Source of the DNA: Idiomarina seosinensis_A | Lineage (GTDB): Bacteria > Pseudomonadota > Gammaproteobacteria > Enterobacterales > Alteromonadaceae | NCBI RefSeq assembly: GCF_044797955.1 | Contig: NZ_CP085211.1 | Span: 1,240,001-1,304,000, forward strand | Direction: 5' to 3' | Length of the DNA: 64,000 bases | In this document: one piece after another, positions 6,312 through 15,065 of the stretch | Layout: each line of letters opens with the position of its first letter | Position numbering within the stretch: the stretch's first letter is position 1 | Notes under the pieces: model-generated | What the model saw: only the letters and a program-made list of their open reading frames with translations | Database searches by the model: none | Told to the model about the DNA's origin: nothing | Made by a program: the position numbers and the translations under genes

Positions 6312-8338
6312 AAACCGTAACCGACTTTCCCCACGAGATCATTGAGGAGGAGAATGTCTGGATCCCGGTCGGCGACGGCCTGAAGCTGGCCGCACGCATC
6401 TGGCGCCCGAAGGATTCAGGCGAAGATCCGGTGCCGGTGATCCTGGAGTACATTCCTTACCGAAAGCGCTTCGGCTCGACCAAGCGCGACGAGATCACGC
6501 ACAAGTACCTTGCTGGTCACGGCTATGCTTGCGTACGCCTTGACATCCGCGGTAGCGGAGAGTCTGAGGGTGTGCTGACCGACGAGTACCTGCAGAGCGA
6601 GCTGGATGACGGCGTGGCTGCCATCCACTGGCTGGCCGAGCAGGACTGGTGCGACGGAAATGTCGGCATGATGGGCATCAGCTGGGGCGGATTTAACGGC
6701 CTGATGATCGCAGCCATGCAACCCGAGCCGCTCAAGGCCATTGTTACGGTCTGCTCCAGCGACGACCGCTATGCGGACGACATCCACCACATGGGCGGCA
6801 CGCTGTTGGGCGACAATTTGTCCTGGGCCGGCGTCATGTTCTCCTACAACACTATGCCGCCCGACCCCGCCCTGGTGGGCGATCGCTGGAAGGACATGTG
6901 GATGGAGCGCTTGGAGGGTAGCGGGCTGTGGCTTAAAACCTGGCTGCAGCATCAGCGCCGCGACAGCTACTGGCGCCACGGCTCGGTTGCCGAGCATTAC
7001 GGCAACATCAAGATCCCCGTATTCGCGGTCTCGGGGTGGGCCGACGGCTATACCAATACCGTCTTCCGCCTAATGGAAAATTTAGACGTGCCGCGCAAGG
7101 GCCTCGTCGGGCCCTGGGGGCACACATATCCCCATATTGGAAGTCCCGGGCCGGCGATTGATTTTCTCGGCGAGCTTCTGGACTGGTGGGATCACTGGCT
7201 GAAGGGCAAGGACCGGGGCATCGAGGACGAAAACATGCTGTGCGCCTACATGCAGGACCCCGCTCCGCCCAATCCGCAGTATGAATACCGTAAAGGCCGC
7301 TGGGTAGTTGAGGCCGACTGGCCAAGCGCTGATATCGAACCTCGTGCCTACAGCTTCGGGACCGGACGCCGGCTTGTCGAAGAGAGTAGCGAAGAGGAGA
7401 CCGAGGAAGTGGGCATGAAGATCCAGTCCCCGGTCACGCTGGGGCTGTTCGCTGGCAAATGGTGTTCGTACGCCAACGGGCCTGATCTCGCGGGTGATCA
7501 GCGTTCCGAGGACGGCGGCGGACTAGTCTTTCAGACCCACGAGCTGGAGGAGGACGTCGAGATTCTCGGCCAGCCGGTCGTCGAACTTGAGCTGGAGAGC
7601 GACCAACCAAACGCCATGGTCGCAGTGCGCCTGTCGGACTTCCTGCCCGACCACCAGATCACACGCGTGACCTACGGACTGCTCAACCTCACTCATCGCG
7701 ACAGCCGCCAGCACCCCGAATTGATGGAACCGGGCAAGCGGTACAAGGTCAAGGTGCCCTTAAACCATATCGCCCAGCGTTTCGAGAAGGGCCACCGGAT
7801 TCGGGTTTCGGTCTCCACCATCTACTGGCCGATGGCATGGACCCCGCCGGAGCCCACCAAGCTCACGGTCTATTCGGCCAAAAGTCGGCTCATTCTGCCC
7901 TGCCGCACGAAGAATATCGGCGGCGAGGAAGAGGCTAGCTTCGAGCCGCCGGTCAGCGCGCAGCCGCCTTCGACTACGGTATACGAGCCTGAGGAGCATC
8001 GCTGGCTGGTTCATCACGATCTTGCCGAGCAGCGCTCCGAGCTGGAGGTCATCGACGATCGCGGCGTGGTCCGATTCGACGATATCGACCTAACGGTTGG
8101 CTCCCATACAGTGGAGAAATATTCAGCCGTCACAGGCGACTTCACCAGCGTGAAGGGTACGACCGAGTGGACCCGGACGCTCCAGCGCAACGACTGGAAG
8201 ATCAAGACCTGGACTTATACCTGCCTGACCTCGGACGAGAACAATTTCTACATCCGTGCCGAACTCGATGCTTATGAGGGCGAGACGAGGGTGTGCTGTA
8301 TGAGCTGGAATGAGACGATCCCGCGCGACCATATCTGA
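6308..8338 (+). CDS. CocE/NonD-family alpha/beta hydrolase (X-Pro dipeptidyl-peptidase-like)
   Basis: The 676-aa protein has the S15/CocE layout: an alpha/beta-hydrolase core with nucleophile Ser125 in GISWGG, Asp246 in GWADGYTN and His272 in GPWGHTYP, then the C-terminal jelly-roll domain (from about residue 390). No signal peptide is seen, so it is probably cytoplasmic. Family members hydrolyse acyl esters or amides, including cocaine esters and X-Pro peptides. It is coupled to the ATP-grasp gene by a 4-bp overlap, suggesting that one enzyme builds or activates a compound that the other trims or acylates. The codon use is GC-rich like its partner's. Confidence 0.88.
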   Translation: MKTVTDFPHEIIEEENVWIPVGDGLKLAARIWRPKDSGEDPVPVILEYIPYRKRFGSTKRDEITHKYLAGHGYACVRLDIRGSGESEGVLTDEYLQSELDDGVAAIHWLAEQDWCDGNVGMMGISWGGFNGLMIAAMQPEPLKAIVTVCSSDDRYADDIHHMGGTLLGDNLSWAGVMFSYNTMPPDPALVGDRWKDMWMERLEGSGLWLKTWLQHQRRDSYWRHGSVAEHYGNIKIPVFAVSGWADGYTNTVFRLMENLDVPRKGLVGPWGHTYPHIGSPGPAIDFLGELLDWWDHWLKGKDRGIEDENMLCAYMQDPAPPNPQYEYRKGRWVVEADWPSADIEPRAYSFGTGRRLVEESSEEETEEVGMKIQSPVTLGLFAGKWCSYANGPDLAGDQRSEDGGGLVFQTHELEEDVEILGQPVVELELESDQPNAMVAVRLSDFLPDHQITRVTYGLLNLTHRDSRQHPELMEPGKRYKVKVPLNHIAQRFEKGHRIRVSVSTIYWPMAWTPPEPTKLTVYSAKSRLILPCRTKNIGGEEEASFEPPVSAQPPSTTVYEPEEHRWLVHHDLAEQRSELEVIDDRGVVRFDDIDLTVGSHTVEKYSAVTGDFTSVKGTTEWTRTLQRNDWKIKTWTYTCLTSDENNFYIRAELDAYEGETRVCCMSWNETIPRDHI

Positions 8339-8360
8339 AGGCGGCTAACCGAAATGAAAA

Positions 8361-8368
8361 AAATCTAG
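8361..8368 (+). repeat. 8-bp direct repeat AAATCTAG, right copy
   Basis: This is the second copy of AAATCTAG (see 4952-4959). It lies between the stop of the hydrolase gene and the start of the efflux adaptor gene, at about the point where base composition returns to that of the flanking chromosome. Confidence 0.25.
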
Positions 8369-8375
8369 AGCATTT

Positions 8376-9449
8376 ATGAAAACTTCTTTGTTGACCAGCT
8401 CTTTTGTACTGTGCCTAGCAGCCTTAATTGCGATGCCCAGTGTTAAAGCACAGACCCGAGTCGCTGTGGTTTCGGTAAAAGAGCAACCGGTTCAGCAGCA
8501 GCTGATACTCCCCGCTTCGGTCGCTTCTCTTAGTAATAGTTATTTGAGTTTCGGTATTGCCGGCCGTGTTGAAAACTATCTTGTTGATGTCGGAGACACG
8601 GTAGAAAAAGGTCAGTCCCTGGCTGAACTGGATCAGCGTCAGGTTGATGCAGCATTACAGTCGCTTAATGCGCAGCAACAATCATCTACTGCTACCTTAA
8701 ATGACGAACGCCAGCAGCTACAAGAGCTACAAAGCCTCGCCAAAACAGATTTTGTCGCGCAAAGTGAATTACGCCGCGCGCGCGCAGAGGTGCAGGTGGC
8801 AGAATCTGCATTGGCAGAGGTCAAAGCCCGTATTGACGAACTAAAGGTGGAGCTTGGTTATCATCAATTAATTGCTCCTTTTAGTGGGCTGATTACTGAG
8901 CGAAATATTGATCCTGGGCAATGGGTCACTGAAAGCCATCAGGCCTTTCAGTTGGTCGATCTCAATGCCATTTATATCGATGCCTTTGTCGCGCAGCGCT
9001 ACTTTCCACGGGTAACGCCAAACACTCAGGTGTCTGTTTCGACTTCTGACGGACGCAATGTAGCAGCTAAAATCGATACAATTGTAGCATTTACCAGTGG
9101 TAGTGAACGAAGTTTTAGAGTGCGTATTGAGCCGGAGTCAGACAATAACCTGCTAGTAGGCTCATCGGTTAAAGTGCGACTGACCATGATCGATGATCAG
9201 TCGGCACCAACAGTTCCTCAGGATGCTGTAATCCGCTATAGCGACGGCCGAACTTCAGTCTGGGAAGTGATTGAAAAAGACGGTGAAAGCATCGCCAACG
9301 AACGCTGGGTCACGCTCGGCCAACGTTTTAATGGTTGGGTAGAAGTCGTCGACGGTCTCAGTGGCAAAAAACAAATCGTAGTCCGCGGTAATGAAGCGTT
9401 AACAGACGGTGATATTGTTCAGGCTGAAGATTCTAATGCTTATGATTAA
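8376..9449 (+). CDS. RND efflux periplasmic adaptor (membrane fusion protein)
   Basis: The 357-aa protein starts with a signal peptide (residues 1-25, ending near VKAQ). It then has the barrel-sandwich (lipoyl-like) half VGDTVEKGQSLAELD, a coiled-coil hairpin (about residues 85-160) and the second lipoyl half ending FSGLITERNIDPGQWV, followed by beta-barrel and membrane-proximal domains. Such adaptors bridge the inner-membrane RND pump and an outer-membrane channel. The pump gene overlaps its end. No TolC-like gene lies nearby, so a channel encoded elsewhere must be used. The substrate is unknown. Confidence 0.9.
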   Translation: MKTSLLTSSFVLCLAALIAMPSVKAQTRVAVVSVKEQPVQQQLILPASVASLSNSYLSFGIAGRVENYLVDVGDTVEKGQSLAELDQRQVDAALQSLNAQQQSSTATLNDERQQLQELQSLAKTDFVAQSELRRARAEVQVAESALAEVKARIDELKVELGYHQLIAPFSGLITERNIDPGQWVTESHQAFQLVDLNAIYIDAFVAQRYFPRVTPNTQVSVSTSDGRNVAAKIDTIVAFTSGSERSFRVRIEPESDNNLLVGSSVKVRLTMIDDQSAPTVPQDAVIRYSDGRTSVWEVIEKDGESIANERWVTLGQRFNGWVEVVDGLSGKKQIVVRGNEALTDGDIVQAEDSNAYD

Positions 9450-12400
9450 AGCATTGATCCGGCATAAGCATGTCACCATTGTTGCGGTGCTGATTTTATG
9501 TCTTCTGGGTATTGCTGCGGCGCTTAAGATACCGGTGCAAATGATACCAGACCTTGAGGTCCGTACTATCTCGGTACAAACTACCTGGCCCGGGGCGACA
9601 CCACAGGATATCGAAAAAGAAATACTGGTAGAGCAAGAAGAATATTTACGTACAGTTCCCAATTTACAGCGCATGGAAAGTTCTGCCAGTAACGGCGAAG
9701 CATCAATAGAACTGGACTTTCCGTTCGGTATTAACGTGACGGAAACATTAATACTAGTTAACAATGCGTTAAGTCAGGTGCCGAATTACCCTGCTAACGT
9801 CGATCAACCAAGAATATTTTCAGCGTCGTTTTCAAGTAACGCATTTATGTACTTTCGGGTAGCCCCCCTGCCCGGCAACCCCAAGAATATTGATATGGTG
9901 CGGATGCGTGATTACATCCAAGATAACGTACGCCCCCGCATGTCGTCGGTAAACGGCGTGTCGCAAGTCGATGTGAGTGGCGGTGCTCAGCGTCAGGTAA
10001 GAATCAAATTAAATAAAAATTCATTGCTAAGTCATGGGCTAACGGTTAATGACGTGGAGCAAGCATTAAGAATTCGTAATACCGATACCTCTGCCGGCGA
10101 GCTGGAGCAAAACAAACGCCGTTTTTTGCTTCGTACGGTCGGACGCTTTGATAGTCTGGATGAAATGGCCACGACCATTATCAAGCGCAATGGTGACCGG
10201 CTTGTCAGATTAGATGATATAGCACAGATTGATCTCAATCATTTTGAAACCAACAGCGAATCCTGGTTTAAAGACGAACAGGTGCTCAGTCTGCAGGTAA
10301 AACGCGAGTCCGGCAGCAATGTCATTGATATTAAATACGCCATGCTGGCTGAAGTTGAACGGATCAATAAGGAATTATTAGAGCCGGCCGGTATGCGGAT
10401 TATGCTGACTTCCGATGATGTGCGCTACGTTGAAGCCTCGATAAAAAATGTGCTGATCAACCTGGTTCTGGGTGCATTATTTGCCACATTGGTAATGTAT
10501 GGGTTGATGCGCTCGGGCCGGGCTACCTTAATTGCGGTTGTCGGTATACCAATTTGTACGCTTGCTGGTTTTATTGGCTTACTTTTACTTGACCGTACCA
10601 TTAACGTAATTTCCCTGGCCGGCATTGCTTTTGCTATTGGCATGACGCTGGACAATACCATTGTTGTGCTGGAAAGTATTGAATTAGAGCGACAGCGAGG
10701 TGCCGGGCCGAAAAAAGCGGCGGTTCTGGGTGTTAAACGGGTATGGACTGCAGTTCTGGCCTCGTCCCTGACCACTGTGATGGTATTTTTACCAATCCTG
10801 TTTATTGTTCAGGAGGCCGGCCAGCTCTACTCCGATGTTGCTATTGCGATTAGCTCGGCGATTATCGCCTCCATGCTGGTATCGGTGACTCTCGTGCCAT
10901 TGTTGTCTGCCTACTTTCCCGCCAAAGCACGGACGGAAGTAACCGATCGGCTGATTGCCGGTGTTGATCGACTGGCCCAGAGTACACTTGCCAGCAAGCC
11001 CAGACAGTTAACTACGGTGGCGGCGACCTTTGCCGTAGTCGTCGGTATCTGGTGGGTCTTAACCCCGCCGGCTGAATATTTACCCGAGGGTGAAGAAGCC
11101 AAAACCTTCGCTTCAATGAATGCCCCGCCCGGTTACAATCTGCAAACCATGTCGGCTATCGGAGATGAAATCCGGGCTATTTTTGATCCCGCGCTGGTTA
11201 CTGAACATGCTGAGGTCAAAAGTCCTGAAGGGCTGACTATACCGGCACTGAAAACCATTAGTTACAGCGTGTCACCCAGCAGTATGCGAATTATTGCCGA
11301 AACACGCGATGGCAGCCGCATTGAAGAGCTTATGGACGTAATAACCCGGGTTTATGAGCGTTATCCGGGAATGCGCGCCTTTGCTACCAAGGGTTCTATT
11401 ATCAGCAGCAATGACGGCGGCACCCGCAGCATTAATGTTGATGTCGGTGGCAGGCAGTTACCTGAGGTTTACCAGGCGGCCCGGGCTATTTATAACCGTG
11501 CTGAAGAAGTTTTTGAGCAGCCGCGTATCCAGAGCTCACCGGGCTCGCTGACATTACAACAACCGCTGTTAGAAGTGCAGCCTGACTTTGAACGACTGGC
11601 TGAAGTGAATAGTGATGCCGAAAGCCTCGGCTTTGCAGTTGCTGCGCTGACCGACGGCGCTTTTGTCGGAGAGTACTTTCAGGGCGACGATAAAATCGAC
11701 ATGTATTTATTCAGCCAGTCGGGTACTGAGGTTAAACCCGACCAGCTGGAGCAAATGCCGGTGCTGCAGTATCAGGGCCGGTCGCTGCCCTTATCGGCTG
11801 TTGCGCGGGTGGCAGAAACGGTCGACACCAGTACGGTGCGACGGGTTAATAGCCGGCGAACGGTAACCTTAAATATCATTCCTCCCGATTCGGTTGCGCT
11901 GGAATCCGGAGTTGCACAGGTGCAGAGTAACGTCATTGGTTACCTTCGGGAAAACGGAATGATCAGCAAGGACATTACTACTGAATTATCCGGTGCGGCT
12001 AATCAGCTGGCTGAAACTCAGGCGGCTCTGAGCAAGAACTATGTATTATCCATTGCTATTGTCTATCTGTTGATGGTGGCGATTTTTGCCCATTGGGGCT
12101 ATCCGCTACTGATATTACTAACGATCCCGATGGGCATCAGCGCCGGTATCCTGGGGCTGACAGTCATGAATAGCCTGGGTGAATTGCTGCCGCTGCTCGG
12201 TTTGAAAGCTATCAATCAACCCTTTGATATGATTACCATGCTGGGTTTCCTTATTTTGATGGGAACGGTAATTAATAACCCCATTTTGGTGGTTGAGCGC
12301 GCTGTTTATTTAAGAGACAACGAGGGTTATAAGCTGATTGATGCGGTTAAAGAAGGCCTATTATCGCGGGTTCGCCCGATTACCATAACGACATTAACTA

Positions 12401-12564
12401 CCCTCTGCGGTATTGCCCCTTTGGTCCTGATTCCCGGCGAAGGTACTGAGCTTTACCGCGGCGTTGGCGTTATCGTCATGTTTGGCCTGGTCGGTGCAGC
12501 CATCGTAACCATAGTCACACTGCCGGCCCTCTCCGTGTTGATGTTAAAGCAACGACAATCCTAA
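9436..12564 (+). CDS. RND efflux transporter, AcrB/HAE1 family
   Basis: The protein (1042 aa from ATG at 9436; 9442 also possible) has the RND plan: TM1, a large periplasmic porter loop, a TM2-6 block, a second loop and a TM8-12 block. The proton-relay helix TM4 reads GIAFAIGMTLDNTIVVLE, with Asp-Asn where AcrB has Asp-Asp, a variant common in other HAE1 pumps. An ATG at 9409 is in frame but would overlap the adaptor gene by 41 bp and add residues before the conserved basic N-terminus, so I prefer the later start. It acts with the adaptor upstream in drug or metabolite export. Confidence 0.9.
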   Translation: MLMIKALIRHKHVTIVAVLILCLLGIAAALKIPVQMIPDLEVRTISVQTTWPGATPQDIEKEILVEQEEYLRTVPNLQRMESSASNGEASIELDFPFGINVTETLILVNNALSQVPNYPANVDQPRIFSASFSSNAFMYFRVAPLPGNPKNIDMVRMRDYIQDNVRPRMSSVNGVSQVDVSGGAQRQVRIKLNKNSLLSHGLTVNDVEQALRIRNTDTSAGELEQNKRRFLLRTVGRFDSLDEMATTIIKRNGDRLVRLDDIAQIDLNHFETNSESWFKDEQVLSLQVKRESGSNVIDIKYAMLAEVERINKELLEPAGMRIMLTSDDVRYVEASIKNVLINLVLGALFATLVMYGLMRSGRATLIAVVGIPICTLAGFIGLLLLDRTINVISLAGIAFAIGMTLDNTIVVLESIELERQRGAGPKKAAVLGVKRVWTAVLASSLTTVMVFLPILFIVQEAGQLYSDVAIAISSAIIASMLVSVTLVPLLSAYFPAKARTEVTDRLIAGVDRLAQSTLASKPRQLTTVAATFAVVVGIWWVLTPPAEYLPEGEEAKTFASMNAPPGYNLQTMSAIGDEIRAIFDPALVTEHAEVKSPEGLTIPALKTISYSVSPSSMRIIAETRDGSRIEELMDVITRVYERYPGMRAFATKGSIISSNDGGTRSINVDVGGRQLPEVYQAARAIYNRAEEVFEQPRIQSSPGSLTLQQPLLEVQPDFERLAEVNSDAESLGFAVAALTDGAFVGEYFQGDDKIDMYLFSQSGTEVKPDQLEQMPVLQYQGRSLPLSAVARVAETVDTSTVRRVNSRRTVTLNIIPPDSVALESGVAQVQSNVIGYLRENGMISKDITTELSGAANQLAETQAALSKNYVLSIAIVYLLMVAIFAHWGYPLLILLTIPMGISAGILGLTVMNSLGELLPLLGLKAINQPFDMITMLGFLILMGTVINNPILVVERAVYLRDNEGYKLIDAVKEGLLSRVRPITITTLTTLCGIAPLVLIPGEGTELYRGVGVIVMFGLVGAAIVTIVTLPALSVLMLKQRQS

Positions 12565-12581
12565 CCGGCCAAAAAAGGGAT

Positions 12582-12610
12582 AAAAAAAAAGCGGCGTCAT
12601 CGCCGCTTTT
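12582..12610. terminator. bidirectional intrinsic terminator
   Basis: GCGGCG, loop TCAT, CGCCGC at 12591-12606 is flanked by an A-run on the left and TTTT on the right, so it can end both the efflux operon (plus strand) and the fasciclin gene (minus strand), which converge here. Confidence 0.85.
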
Positions 12611-12632
12611 CTAATCAGTCAATTGTTACCAT

Positions 12633-13130
12633 TTAGGGCGTAATGACTTTATTGATCACGTGGATCACACCGTTACTCGCTTTAATATCGGCCTGCACCA
12701 CATTCGCGCCATCGACTATAACACCATCGGTGGCATCGATACTGAGCGCAGAACCCTGGACCGTATCGGCCTGCAGTGTTTTACCCGCAATATCTGCACT
12801 CATTACTTTGCCGGGTAATACGTGGTAGGTGAGGACTGCGGCTAACTGTTCTTTATCAGCCAACAGGGCCTCGAGTGTGCCTTCCGGCAACGCGTCAAAG
12901 GCGGCGTTGGTCGGAGCGAATACCGTAAACGGGCCCTCCCCCTGCAGTGTCTCTACTAAACCGGCTTCGGTTAATGCTGTTACCAGCGTTGAGAACTGTT
13001 CATTACCCGCCGCAATTTCAACAATCGAAGATTGAGCTGCCATTTTTTTACCGTGATGATCTGCCATAGCAGGAAGTGAAGAAAAAGCTAAACCTGCCGA
13101 CAAAACCAATAATGCAAACTTGCGCAACAT
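12633..13130 (-). CDS. secreted fasciclin (FAS1) domain protein
   Basis: A signal peptide covers residues 1-23 (cleavage after PAMA), followed by a single FAS1 domain of about 130 residues with the characteristic blocks FTVFAPTNAAFDALP and LTYHVLPGKV, ending with IHVINKVITP. FAS1 domains mediate adhesion or act as periplasmic or secreted matrix proteins; the ligand is not known. A strong GGAGG ribosome-binding site precedes the ATG. It is a single-gene unit divergent from the chemoreceptor. Confidence 0.9.
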   Translation of the reverse strand: MLRKFALLVLSAGLAFSSLPAMADHHGKKMAAQSSIVEIAAGNEQFSTLVTALTEAGLVETLQGEGPFTVFAPTNAAFDALPEGTLEALLADKEQLAAVLTYHVLPGKVMSADIAGKTLQADTVQGSALSIDATDGVIVDGANVVQADIKASNGVIHVINKVITP

Positions 13131-13272
13131 AAAAATGCCTCCTTTAAATGTTTAGGCAATTAGGTTTACGCAGTTTTTTTGACTTTAGTCTAATTTTTAT
13201 GCTGTAAATCACATGTAAAAAATGTGTTAATAAGCGGCATAAAATCGAACCATCATTTTTTAAGGACTTTTT

Positions 13273-14913
13273 ATGGGGTTTATCCAGCGTTTCAGCATCA
13301 CACAACGTTTGCTCGCATTACTGACTATTGCAGCTTTCGGAACAGCTGTGATGGTCGCGTTCATGATCTTTATTTTAAATAATCTGTTGATTTCTGAAGA
13401 AAAGCGCAAGTTGGATGCGGTTCTCGATTCGGCTCATACCATCGTCAGTTACTATTACGAACGTTATCAGCAAGGCGAACTTCCCCAACAACAGGCCAAA
13501 GACCGCGCTTTAAGCCTTTTAGATGACATCCGCTATGAGGGTAATGAGTACCTTTTCACCCTAAATCAACAGGGCGAAATGTTGCAGCATCCATTCAATA
13601 AATCGCTGATCGGTAATAATCTGCTTTCTTATGAAGATCCTGAAGGTACCCGCCTGTTTGCACAAATGGTTAATAAATCGAAAACGGCCGAGCGGGCTAC
13701 CGTTGAGTACCTTTGGCAAAAAGGTGATAAACCCGATGAGTTAGTACACAAAATGAGCCGTATCAGAGTTTTTGAACCCTGGAATCTGATCATTGGCAGT
13801 GGCCAGTATACCGATGACCCCGCCCAGTTACTGTGGCAGGAAATTGCCAAACTTGCCTTATTGGCTTTATTACTCGCGATCCCCCTGCTGTTAGTGTTTT
13901 TATTTATCATCCGCAGCATCACGCGTCCTTTAAAGCACATCAATTCTGCAATGCGCAACATTGCCAAAGGTGAAGGTGACTTGACTCATCGGCTGAATAG
14001 CCCGGGTAATGATGAACTGGCTCAATTAGCTGATTTATTCAATCAGTTTGTCAGTAAAATCCAGCAGCTGGTAAGTCGCGTACAACAAAGTACTGCTGAG
14101 GAACAAAAAGCCGCTCAACAACTGGCCAGCCTGAGCCAGCAGAGCCATTCAAAAAGCGAAGATTTGCGTAATCAGACTGACTCGGTGGCGACTGCCGTTG
14201 ATGAGTTATCTTCATCAGCAACCGAAGTGGCTAATCATGCCCGCGCTGCGGCAAAATCGGCTAATACTGCTGACGATGAAGCCGGACGCTCAGCCGTTAT
14301 TATGCGTGAGGCGGTTAATAACATTGAGCAACTAACCACGGAGCTTAATAAAGCAGACAGTCAGGCTCGTGTGTTACAGGAAGGCTCGGATAAAATTGGC
14401 AATATCCTCGGTGTTATTGTTTCTATAGCGGAGCAGACCAATCTGCTGGCACTCAACGCCGCAATCGAGGCAGCCCGCGCCGGCGAGGCAGGACGAGGCT
14501 TTGCGGTAGTGGCTGATGAAGTACGGACACTGGCTACCAGGACACAACATTCAACCGATGAAATTTCATCCATTGTCGAGAGTATACAAAACGGTATTCA
14601 GGACGTTACACAAATTATCGCCAATGTTGAGCGACACTCCAGTACCACCAATGAGGGAGCACTGAAAGCCGAACAGGCCATCAGTCAAATCCAGGAGGCA
14701 GTAGCGAACATTTCTTCTATGAACGTGCAGATCGCCTCGGCTACCGATGAACAAAGTCGTGTAACGCGCGAAGTCAGCGAGAACATAACGGGTATTAGTG
14801 ACCTGTCACAGGACAACCAGGATGCCAACCGGCAGGTTACTGACGTCAGTCAAAAATTAACCCAAAATAGTATTGATCTGGCTCAATTAGTCTCTCGTTT
14901 TAAAACAGAATAG
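13273..14913 (+). CDS. methyl-accepting chemotaxis protein with single Cache domain
   Basis: The 546-aa protein has TM1 (residues 14-36), a periplasmic sensor of the sCache_2 type (residues 37-190, with YEGNEYLFTLNQQGEML and ending PWNLIIGSGQYTDD), TM2 (about 192-215), HAMP, and a long cytoplasmic signalling hairpin whose tip reads IAEQTNLLALNAAIEAARAG. sCache_2 receptors usually bind small organic acids; the ligand is not predictable here. No other chemotaxis gene is near, so it must feed into a chemotaxis system encoded elsewhere. Confidence 0.92.
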   Translation: MGFIQRFSITQRLLALLTIAAFGTAVMVAFMIFILNNLLISEEKRKLDAVLDSAHTIVSYYYERYQQGELPQQQAKDRALSLLDDIRYEGNEYLFTLNQQGEMLQHPFNKSLIGNNLLSYEDPEGTRLFAQMVNKSKTAERATVEYLWQKGDKPDELVHKMSRIRVFEPWNLIIGSGQYTDDPAQLLWQEIAKLALLALLLAIPLLLVFLFIIRSITRPLKHINSAMRNIAKGEGDLTHRLNSPGNDELAQLADLFNQFVSKIQQLVSRVQQSTAEEQKAAQQLASLSQQSHSKSEDLRNQTDSVATAVDELSSSATEVANHARAAAKSANTADDEAGRSAVIMREAVNNIEQLTTELNKADSQARVLQEGSDKIGNILGVIVSIAEQTNLLALNAAIEAARAGEAGRGFAVVADEVRTLATRTQHSTDEISSIVESIQNGIQDVTQIIANVERHSSTTNEGALKAEQAISQIQEAVANISSMNVQIASATDEQSRVTREVSENITGISDLSQDNQDANRQVTDVSQKLTQNSIDLAQLVSRFKTE

Positions 14914-14996
14914 TCTTTATTATTATAGGGATATTAGTATCATCAATCCTGTACCTTTAATTACAAAAAGTGTAAAATTAAGGCACGTTTATAAGG

Positions 14997-15035
14997 AAGC
15001 TGACTTTTAGTTAAGCGGTTAAAAGCCAGCTTTTT
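14997..15035 (+). terminator. terminator-like hairpin just upstream of ccoN
   Basis: AAGCTGACTTTTA (14997-15009) pairs with TAAAAGCCAGCTT (15020-15032) with one mismatch and runs into a T-tract to 15035. It could end transcription from the chemoreceptor gene. It lies only 30 bp before ccoN, so the ccoN promoter must be either inside or upstream of it, which leaves attenuation possible. No convincing FNR site was found in the gap. Confidence 0.55.
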
Positions 15036-15065
15036 CCTGAACCCAAACCACCGCGGAAACTAAAG

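Noticed and set aside
6416..6997. 193-codon antisense frame within the CocE/NonD hydrolase gene
   Set aside because: Long antisense frames are expected opposite GC-rich codons; the sense frame carries the catalytic triad in the right order.
9409..9435. upstream ATG for the RND pump
   Set aside because: It would overlap the adaptor gene by 41 bp and adds residues not expected before the basic N-terminus of RND pumps.
12934..12941. KOPS motif (CCCTNCCC on the plus strand) pointing toward dif
   Set aside because: A single copy inside the fasciclin gene proves nothing; the genome-wide bias would be needed.
14914..15065. FNR box before ccoN
   Set aside because: Only a half-match was found (ATCAA near 14940); the other half does not fit TTGAT, so I do not call it.
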